Shown one piece after another: positions 1-5,940 of a stretch of DNA of 6,036 bases. Source of the stretch: Roseiarcus sp035308145. GTDB taxonomy: Bacteria > Pseudomonadota > Alphaproteobacteria > Rhizobiales > Beijerinckiaceae. The stretch lies in NCBI GenBank assembly GCA_035308145.1, contig DATGHD010000447.1, positions 1 through 6,036 of the forward strand. The letters run 5' to 3'. Each line of letters starts with the position of its first letter. Position 1 is the stretch's first letter. The notes beneath the pieces were generated by a model that saw nothing but the letters and a program-made list of their open reading frames with translations, was not told the origin of the DNA and did not search any database. The position numbers and the translations under genes are program-made.

Positions 1-1
1 C

Positions 2-184
2 TTTCAGGACGAGCCAAATGCGCCCGGCGCCGAGCAGCCGATCTCGCGCGTGGAATTCTTCATCTCGTACCAATTCAAGAGCCGCATGCTCGGCGCGTTG
101 ATGGGCTCGATGTTCGACGCCGCGTTCCGAAGATTCTCGGCGGCGTTCGAAGCGCGAGCCGACGCCGTGTATGGCGGGGCGTAA
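2..184 (+). CDS. RatA/COQ10-family START-domain protein, C-terminal part (partial)
   Basis: The window opens inside this gene; 60 residues and a TAA stop remain. The visible protein contains RVEFFISYQFKSRMLGALMG followed by an amphipathic stretch ending FEARADAVYGGA. This matches the last beta strand and long C-terminal helix of the SRPBCC/START fold in the COQ10/RatA family, where a basic residue-LL/ML-GA-hydrophobic pattern precedes an AFEARA-type ending. Family members bind polyprenyl lipids such as ubiquinone and are thought to support respiratory quinone function; many are automatically named 'RatA toxin' after the E. coli ribosome-association protein, and a toxin role here is not supported. 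It converges on the amidohydrolase gene with 3 bp between the stop codons. The N-terminal two thirds lie outside the window, so the family call rests on the C-terminus and on gene order. Confidence 0.8.
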   Translation, partial: FQDEPNAPGAEQPISRVEFFISYQFKSRMLGALMGSMFDAAFRRFSAAFEARADAVYGGA

Positions 185-187
185 GGT

Positions 188-685
188 TCAGTTTAGCCCC
201 GCGGCTTGCTCCAGCAGTTCCAGCGCGGTTCTTACCGCAGCCAGGCGCACCGCCGTTCGGCCAATATCGCCATAGCGCTTTTCAACCGCTTCGATTCGCC
301 CGTCTCGCCCGGCAAAACCGAAATGAACAAGGCCGACCGGCTTTTGCGGCGTCCCGCCCTCCGGGCCCGCAACGCCAGTGATCGAGACGGCGATATCCGC
401 GCGCGAATGGGCAAGGGCGCCTTCAGCCATGGCGCGCGCAGTCTCGGCGCTCACCGCGCCATGCGCGCGCAACGTCGTGGCGGCGACGCCGAGAAGGTCC
501 TCTTTGGCTTCGTTCGAATAGACGACGAAGCCACGCTCGACCACCGCCGATGAGCCTGGAATTTCGGTCAGCAACGCCGCCACAAGACCGCCGGTGCAGG
601 ATTCGGCGGTCGCGATCTTGATGCGCCGGTCGCGGAGAAGCGTGATCAAAGCGCGCGCGCGATCAACGAGCTCTGCGGCGAACAT
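188..685 (-). CDS. pncC: CinA C-terminal domain protein, nicotinamide-nucleotide amidohydrolase (PncC-like)
   Basis: This 165-residue protein is a stand-alone CinA C-terminal (CinA/PncC) domain, the usual length for the single-domain form; the N-terminal molybdopterin-binding-like domain of full CinA is absent. The family hydrolyses nicotinamide mononucleotide to nicotinate mononucleotide and ammonia, a cytoplasmic NAD-recycling step. Diagnostic motifs are TAESCTGG at 26-33, with the probable nucleophile Ser29, VVYSNEAK at 54-61, HGAVSAETA at 75-83 and SITGVAGPEGGT at 101-112. The ATG is preceded by an AAGGA-type ribosome binding site (plus-strand 693-698) at about 8 nt spacing. It lies 32 bp downstream of ispDF on the same strand with no hairpin between, so it is probably co-transcribed. 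Older annotations call it competence/damage-inducible protein CinA; nothing here shows a role in competence. The family is certain; the enzymatic activity is inferred from characterised homologues. Confidence 0.93.
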   Translation of the reverse strand: MFAAELVDRARALITLLRDRRIKIATAESCTGGLVAALLTEIPGSSAVVERGFVVYSNEAKEDLLGVAATTLRAHGAVSAETARAMAEGALAHSRADIAVSITGVAGPEGGTPQKPVGLVHFGFAGRDGRIEAVEKRYGDIGRTAVRLAAVRTALELLEQAAGLN

Positions 686-717
686 GGCGGCGTTCCTTCA
701 GCTTCGGACCAACGTTT

Positions 718-1920
718 TTAGATCGGGCGCAACGGCAGCCGCACCGTGGCGGTCGCCAGGCAGGCGATCCCTTCGCCGCGGCCCGTGAAGCCGAGACGCT
801 CCGACGTCGTCGCCTTGACTGCGACGCGGCCCACGTCGACGCCGGCGATTTCGGCGATTGCGCCGCGCATCGCCTCGCGATGCGGTCCGATCTTGGGCGC
901 CTCGCAAATGATCGTCAGATCGAGCTGGGCGATGATCCCGCCTTTGGCGCGCACGCGCCGCGCCGCGTCGGCGAGAAAGAGGCGCGACGCCGCGCCGCGC
1001 CATTGCGGATCGGAGGGCGGAAAATGCGCGCCGATGTCGCCTTCGGCGATGGCGCCGAGCAGGGCGTCGGTCAGCGCATGAAGCGCGGCATCCGCATCGG
1101 AATGACCGGAGAGCGAATGGTCATGCGGAATTTTGACGCCGGCGAGCCAGACGCCGTCGCCGGGCGCGAAAGCATGTACGTCGAAGCCTTGCCCAACTCT
1201 GACGTCGCGCGTTTGATCGGCGAGGCGCGCCTCGGCTTCGAGGAGATCGGCAAGCGTGGTGATTTTCACATTGGCGGCGTCGCCCTCGAACAAGCGTACT
1301 TTGTGGCCTGCCCATTCGGCGACCGCGGCGTCGTCGGTCAGATCGGCGCGTCCCTCGCTCGCGGCGCGCCGATGCGCGGCCAGGATCAGGTCGAAGCGGA
1401 AGGATTGCGGCGTCTGCACCGTGCGAAGCGCGGCGCGCGGCGGCGTCGAAACGACGCGGCCGTCGTCGTCCACTTGCTTGACCGTATCGCTCAAGCGCAA
1501 GCCAGGCGCCGCGGCGCCGTGGCGCCGCGCGGCGTCGATCGCCCGATCGATAAGATCGGCGGAGGGGAAAGCGCGCGCGCCGTCATGGATGAGGACGAGG
1601 TCGGGCGCCATCGGGGCTTGCGCCTCCAGGCCGGCGAGCACGCTTTCCTGCCTGGTCGCCCCGCCAACGGCAGGAGGACCAATTGTCGCGGCGAGCGCCT
1701 CTGGCAAGAACGACAGCATCCGGTCATAGAGCGCGCGATCGTCGCGATGAATGACAATTGTGGTGGCGAAAAAATCGTGGGCGGCTGAAAGGGAGACCAA
1801 AGTTCGGCTGAGCAACGGCTGACCGGCGCAAAGGCGGTATTGTTTCGGCTCATCCCCGCCAAGGCGGAGGCCGCGGCCCGCGGCGACCACAATCAGCGAG
1901 ACTTTGGCGTTCGGCGGCAC
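718..1920 (-). CDS. ispDF: Bifunctional IspD/IspF enzyme (MEP isoprenoid pathway)
   Basis: This fused enzyme catalyses two non-consecutive steps of the cytoplasmic MEP pathway: IspD transfers CMP to 2-C-methyl-D-erythritol 4-phosphate, and IspF cyclises the later diphosphocytidyl-erythritol 2-phosphate. With the GTG start chosen here it has 400 residues. IspD covers about 5-235, with the CTP-binding loop VAAGRGLRLG (12-21), PKQY (25-28), LIHDGARAF (110-118) and TPQSFRFD (170-177). IspF covers about 241-397, with RVGQGFDVH (241-249; Asp247 and His249 as metal ligands), SGHSDAD (271-277), HFPPSD (299-304) and TSERLGFTGRGEG (372-384). An in-frame ATG at 1983-1981 would add 21 residues with no family similarity and poor ribosome-binding sequence. 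The GTG at 1920-1918 has AAGGAG five bases upstream and puts the IspD loop at the normal distance from the N-terminus. The fusion is typical of alphaproteobacteria. The amidohydrolase gene follows; dusB diverges upstream. Confidence 0.93.
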   Translation of the reverse strand: MPPNAKVSLIVVAAGRGLRLGGDEPKQYRLCAGQPLLSRTLVSLSAAHDFFATTIVIHRDDRALYDRMLSFLPEALAATIGPPAVGGATRQESVLAGLEAQAPMAPDLVLIHDGARAFPSADLIDRAIDAARRHGAAAPGLRLSDTVKQVDDDGRVVSTPPRAALRTVQTPQSFRFDLILAAHRRAASEGRADLTDDAAVAEWAGHKVRLFEGDAANVKITTLADLLEAEARLADQTRDVRVGQGFDVHAFAPGDGVWLAGVKIPHDHSLSGHSDADAALHALTDALLGAIAEGDIGAHFPPSDPQWRGAASRLFLADAARRVRAKGGIIAQLDLTIICEAPKIGPHREAMRGAIAEIAGVDVGRVAVKATTSERLGFTGRGEGIACLATATVRLPLRPI

Positions 1921-1925
1921 GAAGG

Positions 1926-1931
1926 CTCCTT
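1926..1931 (-). promoter_or_regulatory. Ribosome binding site deciding the ispDF start
   Basis: On the minus strand AAGGAG is followed by CCTTC and then GTG. This near-consensus Shine-Dalgarno sequence at 5 nt spacing is the main reason for placing the ispDF start at 1920 rather than at the upstream ATG at 1983, which has no comparable site. Confidence 0.75.
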
Positions 1932-1947
1932 TTAAGGCGAGCTGGGC

Positions 1948-1976
1948 TCCATCGCGTTCCTGGGTAACGGCGTCAA
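1948..1976 (-). promoter_or_regulatory. Candidate promoter of ispDF
   Basis: On the minus strand a strong -35-like TTGACG (1976-1971) is followed after 17 bases by GATGGA (1953-1948), a poor -10. Transcription would start near 1941, leaving a leader of about 20 nt that carries the AAGGAG site before the GTG. Alphaproteobacterial promoters often have a well-conserved TTGAC and a loose -10, so this is plausible, but it rests mainly on one hexamer. If right, the longer ATG-started form of ispDF could not be made from this promoter. Confidence 0.35.
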
Positions 1977-1996
1977 CTCTCATCCATAAGACGAGC

Positions 1997-2024
1997 TTGC
2001 CGGCGCGAAAGTTTTGATTAGAAT
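1997..2024 (+). promoter_or_regulatory. Candidate sigma-70-type promoter of dusB-ntrB-ntrC
   Basis: TTGCCG (1997-2002) is separated by 16 bases from TAGAAT (2019-2024), which match the -35 and -10 consensus at four and five of six positions. This is an AT-richer island in the divergent gap. Transcription would begin near 2031, just before the ATG at 2034, giving almost no leader. A second -10-like hexamer, CATAAT at 2030-2035, lacks a partner -35. I saw no sigma-54 (-24/-12) element in the gap. Confidence 0.4.
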
Positions 2025-2033
2025 GTGGGCATA

Positions 2034-3053
2034 ATGCAGACTGCTCAACTTTTGTGCAGGACTCAACGCGCTGATTTCCGAATAGAGGCCGTTCAGATCA
2101 ACAGTCGAGTCCTGCTGGCGCCGATGTCCGGCGTCAGCGACGCCGCCATGCGCCGGATCGCTTTGCGCTTCGGCGCCGGCATGGCGGCGACCGAAATGGT
2201 CGCCTGCGATTCCTATCTTGCCGGCGACGCCGAGACGATCTTGCGCGCCGAAGGCGAGGGCGTCCGTCCGCATGTCGTGCAGATCGTCGGCCATGACGCG
2301 ACCGCGATGAGCCGCGCCGCAAAGGCGGCGGAAGACGCGGGCGCTGAGATCATCGACGTCAATATGGGTTGCCCGGCGAAGCGCGTCGCCGGCGCGCTCG
2401 CCGGCAGCGCGTTGATGCGCGACCTCGATCATGCGTTGCGAATCATTGCGGCGGTGATCGCGGCGGTCACGACGCCGGTGACGCTGAAGATGCGCCTTGG
2501 CTGGGATGAGGCGAGCGTCAACGCTCCCGAGCTCGCGCATAGAGCCGAGCAGGCGGGCGTCGCCATGCTGACGGTTCACGGCCGGACGCGCCGGCAGTTC
2601 TACAATGGCGCCGCTGATTGGGCGGCGATTCGCGCCGTCGTCGACGCCGTCGACATTCCCGTTGTCGCCAATGGCGATTGCCGCGATCTCAAGGATGCGA
2701 AGGCGATGCTGAGCCGCTCGGGCGCGGCGGCCATCATGGTTGGCCGCGCCGCGATCGGCGCGCCATGGCTTCCCGGGCAGATTTCGCGCGCCATCGCGAA
2801 TGGCGGGCCTGTTGTCGAAATCCCGGTTGCGCAGCGGCGCGACGCGGCGCTTGAGCATTTTGACTCGTTGCTGAGCGCACTGGGCGCTTCGGCGGGCCTG
2901 CGTCATGCGCGGAAACATTTGTCCGCTTATGCGGAGAAGGCCGGCGCGTCCGCCGCTCATCGGTTGGCGCTGGTGACCTGCGAGGACCCCCGCCGGGCGG
3001 CCGCGCTGCTGAGCGACGCCTTCCTATCGGCGGAGCGACGGGAGGCGGCATGA
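2034..3053 (+). CDS. dusB: tRNA-dihydrouridine synthase DusB (NifR3 family)
   Basis: This 339-residue flavoenzyme reduces specific uridines in the tRNA D-loop to dihydrouridine, using FMN and NADPH. It is the gene historically called nifR3 when found before ntrB. The N-terminal TIM barrel starts near FRIEAVQINSRVLLAPMSGV (about 15-34), where LAPMSG contributes to the FMN pocket. IIDVNMGCPAKRV (106-118) carries the catalytic Cys113. KMRLGWD, the HGRTRRQFYNGAADW motif and VANGDCRD follow, then AAIMVGRAAIGAPW for phosphate binding, and a helical tRNA-binding C-terminus. Two starts are possible: GTG at 2025 and ATG at 2034. Neither has a clear ribosome binding site. ATG is preferred because the likely promoter places the transcript start after the GTG. 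The gene's TGA overlaps the ntrB ATG by 4 nt, which indicates translational coupling. Family certain; start uncertain by a few residues. Confidence 0.94.
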   Translation: MQTAQLLCRTQRADFRIEAVQINSRVLLAPMSGVSDAAMRRIALRFGAGMAATEMVACDSYLAGDAETILRAEGEGVRPHVVQIVGHDATAMSRAAKAAEDAGAEIIDVNMGCPAKRVAGALAGSALMRDLDHALRIIAAVIAAVTTPVTLKMRLGWDEASVNAPELAHRAEQAGVAMLTVHGRTRRQFYNGAADWAAIRAVVDAVDIPVVANGDCRDLKDAKAMLSRSGAAAIMVGRAAIGAPWLPGQISRAIANGGPVVEIPVAQRRDAALEHFDSLLSALGASAGLRHARKHLSAYAEKAGASAAHRLALVTCEDPRRAAALLSDAFLSAERREAA

Positions 3054-4204
3054 ATCTCCGTCCGCCCGTGATCGAGACAAACGAGGCCGACGCCTTCGGC
3101 GACGCCATGCGCCTCCTTAACGCCTTGCCTCAGCCGGTGATGGCGATCGACGCCGACGGCCATATTCGCGAGGTCAACATCGCCGCCGAGAATTTCTTCG
3201 ACATGGGCCGCGCTTCTCTTCAGCGCAGCAACCTCGCCGATCTTTTGCCGTTTGGATCGCCGGTCCTCGAACTCGTCCGCGAGACAATGTCGGCCGAAGC
3301 GCCGATCAACGGCTACAAGCTGGAAGTGTCGTCGCCGCGCGTGGCGCAGGCGCGATCCGTCGACGCCTTTGTCGCCCCTCTGCCGCAGACTGGCGGCGGC
3401 GTGGTGCTGATGCTGCAGGAACGGTCAATTGCCGAAAAAATGGACAGGCAGCTCACCCATCGCGGGGCGGCGCGCTCGGTCACGGCCCTCGGCGCGATGC
3501 TCGCCCACGAGATCAAAAATCCGCTCTCCGGCATCCGCGGCGCGGCGCAACTTTTGGAAAGCGCGGTCAGCGACGACGACCGGGCGTTGACGCGGCTGAT
3601 CTGCGACGAGACCGATCGCATCGTCAAACTCGTCGATCGGATGGAATCCTTTTCCGACGAGCGGCCTGGCTCGCGCGAGAGCCTCAATATCCATGCCGTG
3701 CTGGATCATGTGAGGCAGGTCGCCGTCGCCGGCTTTGCCCGCCATATCCGCTTTCAAGAGATCTACGATCCGTCGCTGCCGCATGTGTTCGGCTCTCGCG
3801 ACCAATTGATTCAGGTCTTCTTAAATCTAGTGAAGAACGCCGCAGAAGCTATTGATCAAGAAGGAATTGATGGCGAGATCGCCTTGTCGACCGCCTATCG
3901 GCCCGGCGTTCGTCTGAAGACCCGCGCCGCGGCCGAGCCGATGAGCCTGCCTCTGGAGGTCTGCATTCGCGACAACGGTCCGGGCGTGCCGGCCGATATT
4001 GCGACCCACCTCTTCGATCCGTTTGTCACGACCAAATCCACCGGCACTGGCCTCGGTCTTGCACTGGTCGCCAAAGTCATTGGCGATCATGGAGGCGTTG
4101 TCGAATTCGAGTCCCTCCCGCGTCGAACGACGTTTCGGATCCTTCTGCCCCTGGATACGCCCCGGGCCGCCCGAGCGTCGGACGTCTCAGAGGACATGCG
4201 TTGA
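3050..4204 (+). CDS. ntrB: Nitrogen regulation sensor histidine kinase NtrB (GlnL)
   Basis: NtrB is the soluble kinase that phosphorylates NtrC under nitrogen limitation and dephosphorylates it when PII signals nitrogen excess. The 384 residues show no membrane segments, as expected. A PAS domain spans about 18-125 (LPQPVMAIDADGHIREVN). The H-box LGAMLAHEIKNPLSGIRGAA has the phospho-acceptor His153. The ATPase domain contains the N-box NLVKNAAEAI (259-268), G1 DNGPGVP (308-314), F-box FDPFVTTK (322-329) and G2 GTGLGLALV (332-340); all are intact. The ATG overlaps the dusB stop (ATGA) and GGAGG at 3041-3045 lies four bases upstream, so translation is efficient and coupled. A short patch around 3821-3876 in the N-box region uses TTA, CTA, ATT and GAA codons unlike the rest of the gene. 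ntrC follows after an unusually long gap. Confidence 0.96.
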   Translation: MNLRPPVIETNEADAFGDAMRLLNALPQPVMAIDADGHIREVNIAAENFFDMGRASLQRSNLADLLPFGSPVLELVRETMSAEAPINGYKLEVSSPRVAQARSVDAFVAPLPQTGGGVVLMLQERSIAEKMDRQLTHRGAARSVTALGAMLAHEIKNPLSGIRGAAQLLESAVSDDDRALTRLICDETDRIVKLVDRMESFSDERPGSRESLNIHAVLDHVRQVAVAGFARHIRFQEIYDPSLPHVFGSRDQLIQVFLNLVKNAAEAIDQEGIDGEIALSTAYRPGVRLKTRAAAEPMSLPLEVCIRDNGPGVPADIATHLFDPFVTTKSTGTGLGLALVAKVIGDHGGVVEFESLPRRTTFRILLPLDTPRAARASDVSEDMR

Positions 4205-4283
4205 GGACGCTGCTTTTTATCGGATGGGGAGTGTCGCCGCGAAGCGATATCGGGGCGGAATTGTCGGAAGGCGCCGAGACCAG

Positions 4284-4311
4284 TCCCGGCGCAACGCCGG
4301 GAAGTGTTTTT
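4284..4311 (+). terminator. Terminator-like hairpin between ntrB and ntrC
   Basis: TCCCGGCG (4284-4291) and CGCCGGGA (4295-4302) form a perfect 8-bp stem with a CAA loop, followed by AGTG and a run of five T (4307-4311). This resembles an intrinsic terminator, although the U tract begins four bases after the stem and is short, so termination may be partial. It lies in the 164-bp gap between two genes that normally act together, and could lower ntrC expression relative to ntrB or stabilise the dusB-ntrB message. Confidence 0.5.
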
Positions 4312-4326
4312 GTGAACAAGGAACGG

Positions 4327-4349
4327 GATCGCGCCGCTGGCGCCCGATC
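4327..4349 (+). repeat. Second inverted repeat just before the ntrC ribosome binding site
   Basis: GATCGCGCC (4327-4335) and GGCGC-CC-GATC (4339-4349) pair around a GCT loop: five inner G/C pairs and four outer GATC pairs, with a CC bulge. It ends 8 bases before the ntrC Shine-Dalgarno sequence (4358-4361), so it could affect translation or RNA processing. GC-rich sequence forms such repeats easily, so significance is unproven. The rest of the gap (4205-4283) shows no gene and no clear promoter. Confidence 0.35.
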
Positions 4350-4357
4350 GCGTTCGT

Positions 4358-4361
4358 GGAG
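4358..4361 (+). promoter_or_regulatory. Ribosome binding site of ntrC
   Basis: GGAG lies seven bases before the ATG at 4369. It fixes the start at MPSGHILVADDD, which places the receiver-domain acidic residues where the family has them. The same 14-base context, with one change, recurs at 5930-5943 before the probable ntrY gene. Confidence 0.7.
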
Positions 4362-4368
4362 CATTTGA

Positions 4369-5838
4369 ATGCCGTCAGGGCATATTCTGGTTGCCGACGA
4401 CGATGCGGCCATAAGGACGGTTCTCAATCAGGCGCTTTCCCGCGCCGGCTATGATGTGCGGGCGACCGGCACAGTCGCCGGTCTCTGGCGCTGGGTGGCG
4501 GCGGGCGAGGGCGATCTCGTCATTACCGACGTCGTCATGCCGGACGATAATGCTTTTGAGCTGCTGCCGCGGATCAAGAGGCTGAGGCCCGATCTGCCGA
4601 TCATCGTGATGAGCGCTCAAAACACGTTCATGACGGCGATCAAAGCCTCGGAGCGCGGCGCCTATGAATATTTGCCCAAGCCGTTTGACCTGAAAGAGTT
4701 GGTCGGCATCGTCGGGCGAGCGCTCGCCGAGCCGAAACGCCGCAGGGATCCGGAAGAGGAAATCGCAACCGATTCCATGCCGTTGGTCGGCCGTTCGCAG
4801 GCGATGCAGGACATCTACCGTTCGCTCGCCCGCCTCATGCAGACCGACCTGACGGTGATGATCACCGGCGAATCCGGCACCGGCAAGGAGCTCGTCGCGC
4901 GCGCCCTCCACGACTATGGCAAGCGCAAGAGCGGGCCTTTTGTCGCGATCAATATGGCGGCGATTCCGCGCGACTTGATCGAAAGCGAGCTTTTTGGACA
5001 CGAGAAGGGCGCCTTCACTGGCGCCAACACGCGTTCCGTGGGCCGCTTTGAGCAGGCCGAAGGCGGCACGCTGTTTCTCGACGAAATCGGCGACATGCCG
5101 ATGGAGGCGCAGACGCGGCTGCTCCGCGTGCTCCAGCAAGGCGAATATACGACGGTCGGCGGCCGCACGCCGATCAAGACCGATGTTCGCATCATCGCGG
5201 CGACCAACAAGGAGCTGCGCTTCGCGATCCAGCACGGCGCGTTTCGCGAGGATCTTTTCTTCCGTCTCAATGTCGTGCCGTTGCGCCTGCCGCCTCTACG
5301 CGAGCGCGGCGACGACATTCCCGACCTTGTCCGGCATTTCTTCGCGCAAGGCGTCGCCGACGGCTTGCCGGCCAAGCACATGGACGGGCCGGCGCTCGAT
5401 CGGCTCAAACGCTATCCCTGGCCGGGCAATATCCGCGAGCTCGAGAACCTGGTCCGTCGCCTAGCCGCGCTCTACCCACAAGAGACAATCACCGAGGCGC
5501 TGATTGAAACCGAGCTTGGCCTCAATGCGCCGCTTTCGACCCTTGCGCCGCCGAGCCAGCCGCAGGGCGGACGGCCGGCGACGGCCGGCGGCGAGAGCTT
5601 TGCGACAGGAATGGAGCGCCACATCGCCGAGCTCTTTCGATCGTTCGGCAATGACTTGCCTCCGGTCGGCCTCTATCATCGCATCTTGCGCGAATTGGAG
5701 GCGCCGATCATCGCTGCGACCTTAGCGACCACCCGCGGCAACCAGATCAAAGCCGCGGAACTGCTCGGACTGAACCGCAACACATTGCGCAAAAAGATCC
5801 GAGACCTTGATCTGCGCACCATTCGCACAATCCGCTAA
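4369..5838 (+). CDS. ntrC: Nitrogen regulation response regulator NtrC (GlnG)
   Basis: NtrC, phosphorylated by NtrB, oligomerises at enhancers and activates sigma-54 RNA polymerase at nitrogen-assimilation promoters. The 489 residues show the full family layout. The receiver domain (about 5-120) has acidic residues Asp10-12, phosphorylated Asp54 in VITDVVMP, Ser82 and Lys104. The sigma-54 AAA+ domain (about 138-375) has Walker A GESGTGKE (167-174), the sigma-54-contacting GAFTGA loop (214-219), Walker B TLFLDEIGD (234-242), and FREDLFFRLNV with the arginine residues of the ATPase site. A Pro/Gly/Ala-rich linker (about 385-412) leads to a Fis-type helix-turn-helix (RGNQIKAAELLGLNRNTLRKKI, 456-477) for DNA binding. 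The ATG has GGAG seven bases upstream. It lies 164 bp after ntrB; in many relatives the two genes are much closer. Everything needed for function is present. Confidence 0.97.
   Translation: MPSGHILVADDDAAIRTVLNQALSRAGYDVRATGTVAGLWRWVAAGEGDLVITDVVMPDDNAFELLPRIKRLRPDLPIIVMSAQNTFMTAIKASERGAYEYLPKPFDLKELVGIVGRALAEPKRRRDPEEEIATDSMPLVGRSQAMQDIYRSLARLMQTDLTVMITGESGTGKELVARALHDYGKRKSGPFVAINMAAIPRDLIESELFGHEKGAFTGANTRSVGRFEQAEGGTLFLDEIGDMPMEAQTRLLRVLQQGEYTTVGGRTPIKTDVRIIAATNKELRFAIQHGAFREDLFFRLNVVPLRLPPLRERGDDIPDLVRHFFAQGVADGLPAKHMDGPALDRLKRYPWPGNIRELENLVRRLAALYPQETITEALIETELGLNAPLSTLAPPSQPQGGRPATAGGESFATGMERHIAELFRSFGNDLPPVGLYHRILRELEAPIIAATLATTRGNQIKAAELLGLNRNTLRKKIRDLDLRTIRTIR
5571..5590 (+). repeat. 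10-bp perfect tandem duplication in the ntrC linker
   Basis: ACGGCCGGCG occurs twice in a row inside the region coding for the flexible linker between the ATPase and DNA-binding domains. Ten is not a multiple of three, so the copies are read in different frames (RPA then TAGG). It is probably a small slippage event in a tolerant linker; it could also be chance in GC-rich sequence. Confidence 0.6.
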
Positions 5839-5871
5839 TCCTTTCCTTCCCTATTGTTTCGCCCCTGATTT
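5839..5871 (+). other. C-rich, G-poor tract after ntrC (possible Rho-loading site)
   Basis: Immediately after the ntrC stop, 33 bases contain 12 C and only 3 G and are largely pyrimidine. No intrinsic terminator hairpin follows ntrC, so such a tract could load Rho. This is compositional evidence only. The whole spacer 5839-5956 contains this tract, the TGCAAC palindrome and a short leader ORF. Confidence 0.25.
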
Positions 5872-5881
5872 GTCGCAATCT

Positions 5882-5909
5882 TGCAACATCGTTGCAGAGC
5901 TGCAACGAT
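5882..5909. promoter_or_regulatory. Palindromic TGCAAC/GTTGCA operator-like cluster upstream of ntrY
   Basis: The arms ATCGTTGCAG (5888-5897) and CTGCAACGAT (5900-5909) form a perfect 10-bp inverted repeat around AG. A further TGCAAC at 5882-5887 makes three alternating half-sites: TGCAAC, 3 bp, GTTGCA, 4 bp, TGCAAC. No T run follows, so it is not a typical intrinsic terminator. The symmetry suggests a dimeric regulator site overlapping a promoter for ntrY; TTGCAA (5881-5886) and GATAAC (5907-5912) are weak promoter-like hexamers at 20 bp spacing. The binding protein is unknown; the sequence does not look like an NtrC site. Confidence 0.5.
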
Positions 5910-5940
5910 AACGGATTCGAGCGCCGAGCGGAGCGTTTGA

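Noticed and set aside
2..184. Toxin-antitoxin system suggested by the RatA family name
   Set aside because: The visible C-terminus fits the housekeeping COQ10/START lipid-binding family, and the visible neighbour is a convergent amidohydrolase gene, not an antitoxin.
880..1788. 302-codon open frame on the plus strand opposite ispDF
   Set aside because: Antisense to the conserved IspD and IspF motifs; low-complexity Arg/Gly/Ala composition and no family resemblance.
1980..2960. Long open frame (326 codons) on the minus strand opposite dusB
   Set aside because: It lies wholly antisense to a clear DusB gene, is Arg/Ala-rich with no recognisable domain, and is the type of shadow frame expected in GC-rich coding DNA.
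3999..4454. Plus-strand open frame bridging the ntrB-ntrC gap, as a possible small gene
   Set aside because: Most of it overlaps ntrB and ntrC in another frame and its protein is Arg/Ser-rich with no recognisable motif; the in-gap part is better explained by hairpins.
4375..5235. 286-codon open frame on the minus strand opposite ntrC
   Set aside because: Antisense to intact NtrC receiver and ATPase motifs; no domain visible. Considered a codon-bias shadow.
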